Origin: Methanosarcinales archaeon
GTDB taxonomy: Archaea; Halobacteriota; Methanosarcinia; Methanosarcinales; Methanosarcinaceae
DNA: 21,944 bases
Direction: 5' to 3'
Assembly: GCA_012329085.1 (NCBI GenBank)
Contig: JAAXQB010000296.1
Location: 1 to 21,944, forward strand
A program made the translations under genes and the position numbers. The notes beneath the pieces are model-generated. The model was not told where the DNA came from, ran no database searches, and saw only the letters and a list, made by a program, of their open reading frames with translations. Shown in pieces: positions 1-7,666 of the stretch. Positions within the stretch are counted from its first letter, which is position 1. Each line of letters opens with the position of its first letter.

Positions 1-140
1 GAGAATGTATTCCAGAATGCCCAACAGAAGCACTTAGCTTAAATGAAAACAAAATTGCAATAGTCAATGATGGTGAATGTACAGACTGTGAAGTTTGTGT
101 AAGTGCATGCCCAACAGAAGCTATTGAAATGAAAGTTTAA
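1..140 (+). CDS. 2[4Fe-4S] ferredoxin, C-terminal part (5' end outside window)
   Basis: Only the last 45 codons are present, read from base 3. They show the end of a first cluster motif (ECIPECP, the final Cys-x3-Cys-Pro of a Cys-rich loop), a short loop, and a complete second motif CTDCEVCVSACP with the spacing Cys-x2-Cys-x2-Cys-x3-Cys-Pro. The paired motifs and the PTEAI/PTEAL helices after each are typical of bacterial-type 2[4Fe-4S] ferredoxins, small soluble electron carriers. It could instead be the ferredoxin-like end of a larger oxidoreductase, because the start is not visible. The protein ends EAIEMKV, where small ferredoxins usually end. Repeat-like sequence begins a few bases after the stop. 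The electron-transfer partner cannot be judged. Confidence 0.85.
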   Translation, partial: ECIPECPTEALSLNENKIAIVNDGECTDCEVCVSACPTEAIEMKV

Positions 141-1033
141 ACGAAATAACGCTCATTTGTGAGAAATTAAAATTTTCTCTTAGTATATAATTTAAAAATT
201 TAGCTCATTTTAATATAATAGTTTATTTACTCTTGTTCATATATTAAGTATTCGATAGAATATTTGGTGTATGGGCATTTATCTAATTTTTTTTTCATTT
301 AACATAATTTATAAAATTATGTATTTAAATTTTTTATTTTATCACTTATGCACCTTTTCTCATAAATTTTTTTACAAACAGTTCAATTGACAAAATTGAT
401 GTTTTGAAATTGTTAAAATAAAACATTCATAAAAGTTCTATCCTTTTAATTGCATATAGGCTATAAAATTATACGCTCAAAATTTTTTTTAATTTCTCAT
501 ATAAAATATAATAAAAAATAGTGAAAATTTTAACATATTTTTTCAATTCTAAAAATTTAATTTATGCGGCATGTATATTCGATATGCTGTAACTAAAAAT
601 TATTACAATTCTATTTAATTTACAAATTAAATTCAAAATTTTATAAATAATTTAAAAAAATAATTTATAATACACCTTAGTATTTCTGAAAATAATCATG
701 AAAAAATTAAATTTAGTTTATATATAAATTAAATTTATATTTCCATAAATAAATATATAGTTAGATCCAATCAATAGATTGCATTGACTGTTAAACTAAA
801 TTTTATATGTTGAATAAGTATATTATATAGATTTTTAATAGAAGTTCCATGCATCATATGTATAATTGAATTCATTTTAAATAAATATATCTTGATATAA
901 TGATTAAGTATATATAAGATTGGGATATTTTTACATATGTAAATGTATAGTTTATTGAATAAATATAAAAATTTAATAAATTTATATAAATGTATTTTTT
1001 ATATATTCCATATATAAAATTAAAATAGAAGAC
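141..1033. other. 893-bp gene-free A+T-rich stretch with degenerate palindromic repeats
   Basis: No convincing gene on either strand; the one open frame here, on the - strand, encodes low-complexity Tyr/Ile/Phe/Lys sequence and looks like chance in A+T-rich DNA. Bases about 145-205 are a degraded repeat copy just behind the ferredoxin stop (CTCATTTGTGAG, then GAGAAA/TTTCTC arms at 161-179, then a TATATAATTT half palindrome). Bases 302-322 are a perfect module A core (ACATAATTT / AAATTATGT around ATA). Another half copy lies near 463-476. The promoter of the following secreted protein should be in the last 60 bases, which contain several TATA-like strings, so I do not single one out. Confidence 0.6.
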
Positions 1034-1567
1034 ATGCTTATGAAAATAAATCAAAAAATATTAGTTCAATTATTAGTGGCATTATTAGTGCTTTCTATGA
1101 TGCCGGCAGCTGTACAAAGTAGTTATCTATCACCTGTAGGTCTTGATATTGAACCACCAACACAAGAAATATTGTTTGGAGAAATTAGAACATATACCGT
1201 TAATGTAACTGTCCAACCACACCATGTAGGTCGAAAGTTAAGGGTAGGATTTAATACACGAAATAATAGTATATTGGCAAATTTAATTGGACCTGATGGT
1301 TTTGATACAGGCGTAATGAGAAGATCTCGTACAAGAACATGGACGCCTATTGCTTCAGGGATCCATACATTTACATTTAGCGTTAGTCCACAATCTGGCT
1401 TAATGGTTGGCACAAATCATCGCATGACTATAAGAGTAAATGATGTAGAAAGATCTACTGCCATGTCACATCCAGCAGTTGTTCCAATTCCAGAGCTTGC
1501 CACAATGATTTTAGTTGGTCTCGGACTATCAGGATTGGGACTTGTTAAAAAAGGAAAAAAAGATTAA
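1034..1567 (+). CDS. Secreted surface protein with PEF-CTERM-like sorting tail
   Basis: A 177-residue exported protein of unknown function. Residues 1-30 form a signal peptide (basic start, hydrophobic LLVALLVLSMM, probable cleavage near AVQSS). The middle (about 35-145) is polar and rich in alternating beta-type sequence, suggesting a beta-sandwich. The C-terminus is a tripartite sorting signal: PIPEL at 151-155, a hydrophobic span at 156-171 and a basic KKGKK end. This matches PEF-CTERM proteins of Methanosarcinales, which are thought to be processed by an archaeosortase and anchored at the cell surface; here Leu replaces the usual Phe. No archaeosortase gene is in the window. A second ATG at 1040 gives an equally good signal peptide, and no clear ribosome site separates the two. 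The gene stands alone between gene-poor regions, with a strong inverted repeat about 45 bases behind its stop. Confidence 0.75.
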   Translation: MLMKINQKILVQLLVALLVLSMMPAAVQSSYLSPVGLDIEPPTQEILFGEIRTYTVNVTVQPHHVGRKLRVGFNTRNNSILANLIGPDGFDTGVMRRSRTRTWTPIASGIHTFTFSVSPQSGLMVGTNHRMTIRVNDVERSTAMSHPAVVPIPELATMILVGLGLSGLGLVKKGKKD

Positions 1568-1612
1568 ACATAAATATTTACATTACCAATTTTATTGACT
1601 ATAATAGCCCCA

Positions 1613-1639
1613 TATATTCAATCAAAATTATTGAATATA
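1613..1639. repeat. Perfect 10-bp inverted repeat downstream of the surface-protein gene
   Basis: Arms TATATTCAAT and ATTGAATATA are separated by 7 bases. It begins 45 bases after the stop of the surface-protein gene. It does not match modules A or B of the dispersed family. It could be an RNA hairpin at the mRNA 3' end or a protein-binding palindrome; the sequence alone does not decide. Confidence 0.55.
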
Positions 1640-2317
1640 AAAGACTTATTATATCAATAAGGAGAATAATTAAATTGTCTGCACTAAAATTTAATAAATT
1701 GGTAAAGTAGTTTTGATTAAGAATTAAAGAAGAAGATTGTGATTAAATACAAAAAGAAGGTAAAACAAGAAAATATAAATAGGAAATTTAAAAAATTTTT
1801 ACTAAAAAATTGTATTTCATCCTTTTTTATTTTAAATAATATACAACTTTTGACATCATGGGTTTAATATTTAACTTAGAAAACTTGATAAAAAATATTT
1901 TTACCAAGTAAAAAAATTAATATTTTAGAATAAATATCTGAAATAGTTTCAGATGCGATGGGCTTTTTTATTGATGGGGCTGATAAATACAAGACTTTTT
2001 ATTTTTTTATAGTAGTGTCATAAATTGCATACAATCTGCTTGAATTTTTAACTCATTAATCTAAACAGTTGAATTTCGCATCCAAGTTATATTATAAAGT
2101 TACATTATAACTTAATAAAAATTGATAATATTGTGATGGTCCCTTCTATCCATCAATCGCCCCATACAATTAAATCATACAACACCTTTTATTTTATATA
2201 CACCCCTAATTTTTATATATTTTCTACTATGATGAATATTATTTTCATTCACCCATATTGAACATTTTTATATTCATTAATATAAATAAATAATATTACA
2301 TTTATTCTAAACAAGAT

Positions 2318-2645
2318 AATAAAAATCAGTCAATATAGTCCTCGTTTTAAAAGATTGTGTCCGATTCACAAAATTATTTATTCTTGAAAATACCTGATCC
2401 ATAGCATTGTTTGTTTCAAAAGGGAATATAGCTTCAATTAATTTATTATTTTTAGGATAAAAAAATTTCGATAGCTTATTTGGAACGAATAATCGGTATT
2501 TTTGAAATAATTTATTCTAAAATAAATTCCATGATATCTTTATATTGTATTGATAATTGAAAAACTGTTTCCAAACAAATGAAATCTATTACAAAAGTAT
2601 GGATTTAACGATTGATATGGAACATTTTATCAATGTTTTCAAACT
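2318..2645 (-). pseudogene. Probable decayed transposase remnant
   Basis: On the - strand a 66-codon frame without a start (about 2517 down to 2318) contains the stretches KLIEAIFPFETNNAMDQVF, SRINNFVNRTQSFKT and LTDFYYLV, ending at a stop. The order Thr-Asn-Asn, then an acidic helix, then Arg and Phe-Lys-Thr resembles the C-terminal end of DDE transposases, where the last catalytic acid sits in such a helix. Immediately upstream (about 2645-2516), in another frame and broken by one stop, lies protein-like sequence including DFICLETVFQLSIQYKDIMEFI. A degenerate module B hairpin lies inside the remnant at 2474-2494. The family cannot be named from memory, and the region may be a different kind of broken gene. 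Intact flanks, target duplications or terminal repeats were not found. Confidence 0.35.
2474..2494 (+). repeat. Degenerate module B hairpin inside the transposase-like remnant
   Basis: Arms GCTTATTT and GAATAATC surround the loop GGAAC, the commonest loop of module B in this window. The stem has one mismatch and one G-T pair. The flank ATA before the hairpin matches other copies. Its position inside a broken reading frame suggests insertion into an already dead gene, or retention of older intergenic DNA. Confidence 0.5.
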
Positions 2646-2985
2646 ATACATTTTAGTTATTGCATTACAGTTATATAATATATACATATATAAATAATCT
2701 TATCATCAAAGATTTTCCAAGAAATGCGATTATTCAACAGAAATATCATCCGCTTGTTTTTAACTAATTATTGAAATACAAGTTATTAAATATTTTTATA
2801 ATTGTAAAAAAGAACTTGAAATGTTTTGTAATCTTAAATTAGAATAAATTCGTATAATGCAATATAAATTGGTGGGGAAAAGATTTTATAGCTTTGTACG
2901 CAAATTAAAGTTTGTGCATAGAAAAAATGAAAAAAAATAACACCCAGAAGATTCAATAATTAATTGTAAAATAAAACAGTTCAAA

Positions 2986-3300
2986 AAATTAAAAAGTTCT
3001 CTTTGTACATAATTTTACAAATTTTATGCCATAAGAAATTACAAAAACTCGAAAAATTCTCCAAGTGTATAATTTTATAAATTATATACAGTAAAAAATT
3101 ATTTTTTACAATAACTTATAATAAGTTGAATCCGTTATATATAAGAATTGACATTTTAATCTACGAGAAATTGAAAATTTCTTTGAACATCGTTTAACGC
3201 CCATTCTTTACAAAACTTATTCTCAAAGAGAATAAGTGTTTAATGATCTTTATAAAGAACGAATGTTAAGCATATAACTTTATAAATTATATACAAAACC
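2986..3300. repeat. Cluster of module A palindromes and a 10-bp hairpin ahead of the ACT-domain gene
   Basis: Two module A copies lie at 3005-3029 (loop TAC) and 3065-3089 (loop TAT, 11-bp arms with one G-T pair). Each is preceded by an AAAA(G/A)TTCTC-type spacer as in composite copies elsewhere. A perfect 10-bp hairpin, ACTTATTCTC / GAGAATAAGT around AAA, occupies 3215-3237 and is nested in weaker outer arms (CATTCTTTA near 3202 against TAAAGAACGAATG near 3254). A further half copy of module A (TTTATAAATTATATAC, about 3279-3295) ends about 23 bases before the start codon. The array may be transcribed as part of the mRNA leader. Confidence 0.6.
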
Positions 3301-3317
3301 AAAAGGAGAATATATTT

Positions 3318-3818
3318 ATGCGAGTCTCAATGGACATTGAAGTAAAAGACACACCGGGTCAGCTAATGCTGGTACTTAATCCAATATCAAAATTTAATGG
3401 AAATTTAATTTCGATAATACATCATCACGAAAATCGCACACCAAATGGTGCAATTGTTATTCATATTATATTTGAAATCGAGCCTAATGATTTAGATGCG
3501 GTAATAGACGCATTCAAAAAAAATGGCATTAAAATTAATAAAATTGGAGAGGATCGATTTCTTGAAAAAAGTGCAATTATTTTAATCGGGCATATCATCC
3601 ACACAAATTTGCATGATACGATTGAAATGATTGATAAAACAGGATATGCAGAAGTTACAAACTTATCACTTACCATGCCAACTATTGATGGAACTTCTTC
3701 TGCTATTTTGGAAATTGAAGGGCTTAATAAAAATACTATGCAATCGGCAATTTCATTATTAAGTAAAGTAGCAAAAAGTAAGAATCTATTATTGATAGAA
3801 CCAATTGAGAATATTTAG
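3318..3818 (+). CDS. ACT-domain regulatory protein linked to homoserine dehydrogenase
   Basis: A 166-residue cytosolic protein with two ACT-like halves. The first (about 1-80) opens with MRVSMDIEVKDTPGQL, the usual beta strand and DxPGxL turn that forms the amino-acid binding site, and runs through HHHENRTPNGAIVIHI. The second (about 85-163) repeats the beta-alpha-beta pattern with IILIGHI and SAILEIEGL. ACT domains bind amino acids and control the activity of metabolic enzymes. The homoserine dehydrogenase encoded 12 bases downstream ends without an ACT domain of its own, so this protein is plausibly its separate regulatory subunit or sensor, perhaps for threonine or methionine; the ligand is inference. 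The start is well fixed by AAAAGGAG about 10 bases upstream. It is the first gene of a three-gene unit whose leader is packed with repeats. Confidence 0.8.
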   Translation: MRVSMDIEVKDTPGQLMLVLNPISKFNGNLISIIHHHENRTPNGAIVIHIIFEIEPNDLDAVIDAFKKNGIKINKIGEDRFLEKSAIILIGHIIHTNLHDTIEMIDKTGYAEVTNLSLTMPTIDGTSSAILEIEGLNKNTMQSAISLLSKVAKSKNLLLIEPIENI

Positions 3819-3830
3819 GATATATTAAGA

Positions 3831-4832
3831 ATGTGTGAAATGAAAATAATAAAGGCATCTATTATAGGTTTTGGGACAGTAGGACAAGGCATTGCAAAAG
3901 TGCTTATGGATAAATCAGATTATCTCAAAAATATAGGGCTTGAAATAAAAGTAATAGCAATAGCAGATTCAAAAGGATCTGAGGTAAATTTAGAGGGAAT
4001 TAATCTTGTAGATGCGATAAAGCGAAAAAAAGAATCGGGAACTGTTGCTTTGGAATCCTTGTCTGGCATTGAAATAATTGAAAATATTGAACATGAACTT
4101 GTGATAGAAACTACCCCAACTAATGCTGAAACTGGAGGAATTGGTCTTTTAAATATGCTTAAAGCATTTGAATGTGGGCGGGATGTTGTGACTTCGAATA
4201 AAGGTCCTTTAACTATAAAATATAATGAACTAATCAATGCATCCAAAAAATCAAATTCTGCATTCAAATTTGAGGCAACAGTTGGAGGTGCTATGCCAAC
4301 TATTAATCTTATAAAAGATGTGCTAATTGGCAATGATATTAGAAGCATTCAAGGAATATTAAATGGAACTTGTAATTACATATTAACTCGAATGGAAGAA
4401 GAACAAGCATCTTATGAGCAGATACTTGCCGAATCAATAGAACTTGGAATCGCAGAAACCGATCCAAGTTACGATGTGGAAGGATATGACACCGCATATA
4501 AATTGGTAATTCTTGCACAAGATATATTTAAAATGGATGTTGGTTTCAAAGATGTGGAAATTACAGGAATTACTCAAATCACAAAAGAATCACTTAATAT
4601 GGCAAAATCACAAGGATATTCGATTAAACTTATAGGGGAGATTGAAAAAGATTTAATTCGTGTTGCACCAAGGCTTGTACCACAAAATCATCCACTCTCT
4701 GTTAAAGGAACGATGAATGTTGCATATATACAAACAGATTTATCTGGTCCAATTACAATCACAGGCATGGGAGCGGGATCTATTGAAACTGCAAGTGCGA
4801 TATTAAGTGATATTATCTCAATATATAAATAA
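3831..4832 (+). CDS. hom: Homoserine dehydrogenase
   Basis: This enzyme (EC 1.1.1.3) reduces aspartate 4-semialdehyde to homoserine with NAD(P)H, at the branch to threonine and methionine. Residues 10-24 form the Rossmann dinucleotide loop (IIGFGTVGQGIAKVL). TSNKGPL at 121-127 holds the conserved Asn-Lys, LNGTCNYILTRM at 177-188 is the family's substrate-site signature, and DPSYDVEGYDTAYKL at 211-225 carries Asp220 and Lys224, which match the catalytic Asp/Lys pair of the family. At 333 residues it is the short form without a C-terminal ACT domain; regulation is probably supplied by the ACT protein just upstream. Starts at 3831 (MCEMKI) and 3840 (MKIIKA) are both possible; the latter begins closer to the first beta strand. 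One base separates its stop from the next gene, so co-transcription is very likely. Confidence 0.93.
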   Translation: MCEMKIIKASIIGFGTVGQGIAKVLMDKSDYLKNIGLEIKVIAIADSKGSEVNLEGINLVDAIKRKKESGTVALESLSGIEIIENIEHELVIETTPTNAETGGIGLLNMLKAFECGRDVVTSNKGPLTIKYNELINASKKSNSAFKFEATVGGAMPTINLIKDVLIGNDIRSIQGILNGTCNYILTRMEEEQASYEQILAESIELGIAETDPSYDVEGYDTAYKLVILAQDIFKMDVGFKDVEITGITQITKESLNMAKSQGYSIKLIGEIEKDLIRVAPRLVPQNHPLSVKGTMNVAYIQTDLSGPITITGMGAGSIETASAILSDIISIYK

Positions 4833-4833
4833 T

Positions 4834-5649
4834 ATGATTTTAAATTTATTCCATCTAATATATGAGCGACTGCTTGCACAAGAGATTTTAAATGGACCAG
4901 TGCCGCCACATATTGCAATAATAATGGATGGAAACAGAAGATTTGCAAAACAAATCAATGAACAAAATATTGTAGGTCATAATAAAGGCGCAGAAACCAT
5001 AGAGAAATTGTTGGATTGGGCACATGAGATCAGAATTAAACAAGTCACACTATATGCATTTTCAACTGAAAATTTCAATAGAACTGCGCAAGAAGTTGAA
5101 CAACTATTTGAATTAATGAAAGATAAATTTGAAGAACTTCTTTTAAATAAAAAAATTTATAAAAATAAAGTTAAAGTTCGAGCCGTAGGTGATATCAATC
5201 GAGTTCCAGAATTTCTTAAAGAATCTATAAAAAATGCAGAATATGCAACACAATCACATGATGAATTATTGCTAAATATTGCAATTGCTTATGGGGGTCG
5301 GGAGGATATAATACAATCAGTAAAAGAAATTACAGATAAGGTTGTACGAAATGAACTTGATTTTGATGATATAACTGAAGATACGATTTCAAATCATTTA
5401 TATCCAATTAAAGGGGCTTCAATACCTGCTGTGGATTTAATAATACGCACAGGAGGAGATAGGCGAATGTCTAATTTTCTTCCATGGCAAGCAAATGGTA
5501 GTGAATGTGCGGCATATTTTTGTACTTCTTTTTGGCCAAATCTTCGTAAAATTGACTTTTTGCGTTCAATTAGGGTATATCAAACAAGAATTGAAAATAA
5601 AAAACCAAATACAGCCAATAGAATTATGAGATTTTTATATAGTACATAA
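4834..5649 (+). CDS. uppS: Archaeal cis-polyprenyl (undecaprenyl-type) diphosphate synthase
   Basis: This enzyme condenses isopentenyl diphosphate onto an allylic primer to make long Z-polyprenyl diphosphates, lipid carriers for glycan assembly such as N-glycosylation and S-layer sugars. Visible family motifs: HIAIIMDGNRRFAKQ at 26-40 with catalytic Asp32, GHNKGAETIEKLLDWA from 48, YAFSTENFNR from 74, DLIIRTGGDRRMSNFLPWQ at 201-219, and Glu224 in the following segment. The insertion ANGSECAAYFCTSFWPN differs from bacterial UppS and is, as I recall, typical of methanogen homologues, which use geranylgeranyl diphosphate as primer. I chose ATG 4834, one base after the hom stop; an upstream in-frame GTG at 4807 would overlap hom and adds nothing conserved. 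The TAA stop lies inside the left arm of a module A repeat, so the end of the gene is set within repeat sequence. Confidence 0.9.
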   Translation: MILNLFHLIYERLLAQEILNGPVPPHIAIIMDGNRRFAKQINEQNIVGHNKGAETIEKLLDWAHEIRIKQVTLYAFSTENFNRTAQEVEQLFELMKDKFEELLLNKKIYKNKVKVRAVGDINRVPEFLKESIKNAEYATQSHDELLLNIAIAYGGREDIIQSVKEITDKVVRNELDFDDITEDTISNHLYPIKGASIPAVDLIIRTGGDRRMSNFLPWQANGSECAAYFCTSFWPNLRKIDFLRSIRVYQTRIENKKPNTANRIMRFLYST

Positions 5650-5738
5650 TTTGTAAAATTATGTAATAAGAGAAATTTTCAATAGCTCGTTCGGAACGAA
5701 CGAGCGTTTGTTTGTTTGGAACAAACACGCGTTATCTC
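5642..5738 (+). repeat. Best composite A-B repeat copy (uppS-hypC gap)
   Basis: Module A occupies 5642-5666 (arms GTACATAATTT / AAATTATGTAA, loop GTA) and contains the uppS stop codon. An 18-bp spacer (TAAGAGAAATTTTCAATA) leads to module B at 5685-5705, a perfect 8-bp stem with arms GCTCGTTC / GAACGAGC and loop GGAAC. A second, related hairpin follows at 5710-5726 (GTTTGTT / AACAAAC around TGG). The unit ends in GCGTTATCTC, whose TCTC could pair with GAGA at the start of the spacer to close the whole structure. Confidence 0.8.
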
Positions 5739-5799
5739 ATCTTCATTGTTAGGATTTTAGGCAAATTCTTAAATATCATAATCTTATTTAATAAAGCCA

Positions 5800-6018
5800 A
5801 TGTGTATAGCTATACCTTCTAAAGTATTATCTCTAAAAGATGAAAAAAGGGCAATTGTTGATATGGGTGGAATAAAAAAAGAAATAAGCCTTGATCTTTT
5901 AAAAACTGTAGATGAATCAATAGTAGGAAAGTATGTATTGGTTCATGTAGGATATGCCATATCAGTTATTTCAGAAGATGATGGCGATGAAATTCTTAAA
6001 TTATTAAGTGAATTTTAA
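5800..6018 (+). CDS. hypC: Hydrogenase assembly chaperone HypC
   Basis: A 72-residue cytosolic chaperone for [NiFe] hydrogenase maturation. It starts MCIAIPSKV, the HypC/HupF signature; Cys2 binds the Fe(CN)2CO precursor together with HypD and later contacts the hydrogenase large subunit. The rest (VDMGGIKKEISLDLL, then GKYVLVHVGYAISVI) is the standard small beta-barrel and the length is normal. It is followed 20 bases later by hypD, its obligate partner, and then hypA, so the three probably form one operon. No Shine-Dalgarno sequence is evident before the ATG, and the upstream 150 bp is occupied largely by a repeat. The target hydrogenase is not in the window. Confidence 0.93.
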   Translation: MCIAIPSKVLSLKDEKRAIVDMGGIKKEISLDLLKTVDESIVGKYVLVHVGYAISVISEDDGDEILKLLSEF

Positions 6019-6038
6019 TTATTTAATTAATTAATACA

Positions 6039-7151
6039 ATGGCAATCAATATCAAAGAAATACAAGAAAAATTAATAAAAAAGATATGTGAATATAAAGA
6101 AACCGTTCGTATTATGCATATTTGTGGAACTCATGAACGCACAATAGTTAAACATGGGCTTAGGCATATACTTCCAAAAAACATAAAGTTACTTAGTGGT
6201 CCTGGGTGCCCTGTATGTGTCACTCCTATTGAAGATATAGATTTTGCAATAGCTCTTGCAGAATCTGGAATTGTAGTTTCGTCTTTTGGAGATATGTTTA
6301 GAGTTCCTGGTACTTCTAATAATTTATTTGATGTCAAATCTAATGGGGCAACTGTTAAAATGGTTTATGGTATCAATGATGCCATAAAATTTGCAAAAAA
6401 TAATCCCGAAAGACAAGTTGTTTTTTTTGGAATAGGATTTGAAACTACAGCTCCAATGAATGCTGTTGAGTTGCTTAAAAAACCTCCAAAGAATTTTAGT
6501 ATAATTTCATCTCATAAAATTGTTCCCCCTGCAATGGATTTACTTATTTCTGATATTTCTGTGGATGCATTTATAGCACCGGGTCATGTTTCTACTATTA
6601 TTGGAACTTATCCATATAAACCATATGCAGATAAAGGGTTTCCTATTGTAGTTGCAGGGTTTGAAGCATATGATTTATTACTTAGCATTTATATGATATT
6701 AAAGCAAATTCAATCAAATAGTTCTAAGGTTGAAAATGCATATCCTCGGGCAGTATGCAAAGAGGGAAATTTAAAAGCACAAGAATTAGTTAATCTTGTT
6801 TTTGAAGTAGTAGATAGTAATTGGAGGGGTATTGGAGTTATTGAAAAATCTGGACTTGGATTAAAAAATGAATTTAAAGAGTTTGATGCAATATCAAAAT
6901 ATAGTGCAATATATAAATCTGTATTGAATAATATTAAAAAGAAGGGAACTAACGGTAATTTGAATTGTATGTGTGCCATGATTCTTACAGCAAAAGCAGA
7001 TCCGACTGAGTGTTCCATTTTTGGCATTGAATGTACTCCAAAAAATCCTGTGGGACCGTGTATGGTAAGCATGGAGGGAACTTGTTATAATTGGTATAAG
7101 TATTCAAAAGAAGGTACTATTGCACAATCTATTACGGAGAATGTGCTATAA
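6039..7151 (+). CDS. hypD: Hydrogenase formation protein HypD
   Basis: A 370-residue iron-sulfur protein that, with HypC, assembles the Fe(CN)2CO group of [NiFe] hydrogenases. All hallmark motifs are present: CGTHE at 29-33, GPGCPVC at 54-60 (Cys57 and Cys60), FGDMFRVPGT at 83-92, FFGIGFETTAP at 129-139, and a Cys-rich C-terminal end (Cys310, 312, 325, 332, 341, 349) in the region that carries the [4Fe-4S] cluster and redox thiols. The length is normal for the family. It sits between hypC (20 bases upstream) and hypA (3 bases downstream) on the same strand. The start ATG has no clear ribosome site, but the reading begins at the usual position relative to CGTHE. Expression is presumably as one hyp unit; hypE, hypF and hypB must be elsewhere. 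Confidence 0.95.
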   Translation: MAINIKEIQEKLIKKICEYKETVRIMHICGTHERTIVKHGLRHILPKNIKLLSGPGCPVCVTPIEDIDFAIALAESGIVVSSFGDMFRVPGTSNNLFDVKSNGATVKMVYGINDAIKFAKNNPERQVVFFGIGFETTAPMNAVELLKKPPKNFSIISSHKIVPPAMDLLISDISVDAFIAPGHVSTIIGTYPYKPYADKGFPIVVAGFEAYDLLLSIYMILKQIQSNSSKVENAYPRAVCKEGNLKAQELVNLVFEVVDSNWRGIGVIEKSGLGLKNEFKEFDAISKYSAIYKSVLNNIKKKGTNGNLNCMCAMILTAKADPTECSIFGIECTPKNPVGPCMVSMEGTCYNWYKYSKEGTIAQSITENVL

Positions 7152-7154
7152 AAA

Positions 7155-7526
7155 ATGCATGAGTACTCACTTGCAAAAGGCATATTTGATGGTGCTATAT
7201 CTTCTGCAAATACACATAATGCAAAAAAAATAAATTGTGTGAAAATTAAAATTGGGAAACTTATGCATGCAAATGCAGATCAAATAGAGTTTTGTTTTAA
7301 AATTATTTCGGAAAATAGTATTGCAAGCGATGCTTTGCTTGATATTGAATATTTGCCTTTGAATGTTTTTTGCGAATGTGGATTTTGTGAGGAATTAGGC
7401 AAGGATAAACGAGAGAATAATATTTTTTTTGATGTTTTAAATCGTAAATGTCCTTTATGCGAGGGCGATTTGAAAATGAAAAATGGGAAAGAATTTTATA
7501 TTGATTCAATCGATATTGAGCGGTAA
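7155..7526 (+). CDS. hypA: Hydrogenase nickel incorporation protein HypA
   Basis: A 123-residue metallochaperone that delivers nickel to [NiFe] hydrogenase, normally with the GTPase HypB. It opens MHEYSLA; His2 and Glu3 belong to the N-terminal nickel site, which also requires that the start be exactly here. The zinc domain has two Cys-x2-Cys pairs, Cys75/Cys78 (preceded by an extra Cys73) and Cys99/Cys102, separated by 20 residues, a slightly longer loop than in many bacterial HypA proteins but common in archaea. The protein ends with the family's short basic tail (DSIDIER). It lies 3 bases behind hypD, so translation is likely coupled. A composite repeat begins 21 bases after the stop. Confidence 0.92.
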   Translation: MHEYSLAKGIFDGAISSANTHNAKKINCVKIKIGKLMHANADQIEFCFKIISENSIASDALLDIEYLPLNVFCECGFCEELGKDKRENNIFFDVLNRKCPLCEGDLKMKNGKEFYIDSIDIER

Positions 7527-7547
7527 TGTTGTTTAATTTTTCTTACT

Positions 7548-7622
7548 GTATATAATTTATAAAATTATACACTCAGAAAAAGTTCCAATAGCTTTTTTGA
7601 AACAAACAAGCGTTATCTCGTA
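7548..7622 (+). repeat. Composite A-B repeat behind hypA
   Basis: Module A at 7548-7572 has 11-bp arms GTATATAATTT / AAATTATACAC around ATA. After exactly 18 bp comes module B at 7591-7611, arms GCTTTTTT / AAACAAGC with one mismatch and loop GAAAC, and the trailing GTTATCTCG. Order, spacing and ends agree with the copy at 5642-5738, which argues that A and B form one element rather than chance neighbours. Confidence 0.75.
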
Positions 7623-7666
7623 ATTTACACCTATTTTACAGATTGTATGCATTTTTACAAGATAAC

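Larger units (their letters stand above)
1568..3317. other. 1.75-kb gene-free stretch: repeats and decayed mobile-element traces
   Basis: No intact gene is supported. Contents, left to right: the inverted repeat at 1613-1639; a Shine-Dalgarno-like AAGGAG near 1660 followed by only an 11-codon TTG frame, probably chance or the head of a lost gene; a transposase-like remnant on the - strand at about 2318-2645; then, at 2986-3300, a cluster of dispersed-repeat modules that fills the leader of the ACT-domain gene. The remainder (about 1700-2300 and 2650-2980) is A+T-rich sequence in which I see nothing definite. Confidence 0.55.

Noticed and set aside
872..1054. 60-codon open frame on the - strand rich in Tyr, Ile, Phe and Lys
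   Set aside because: Low-complexity composition expected from A+T-rich DNA, overlaps the start of the surface-protein gene, and lacks a ribosome site or any motif.
1951..2165. G/C-richer patches near 1955-1983 and 2134-2165 as a possible structured RNA
   Set aside because: No extended complementary pairing between or within them could be drawn, and no known RNA motif was recognised.
4807..4833. GTG start giving uppS nine extra residues
   Set aside because: It would overlap the end of hom, adds no conserved sequence, and an ATG follows the hom stop by one base.
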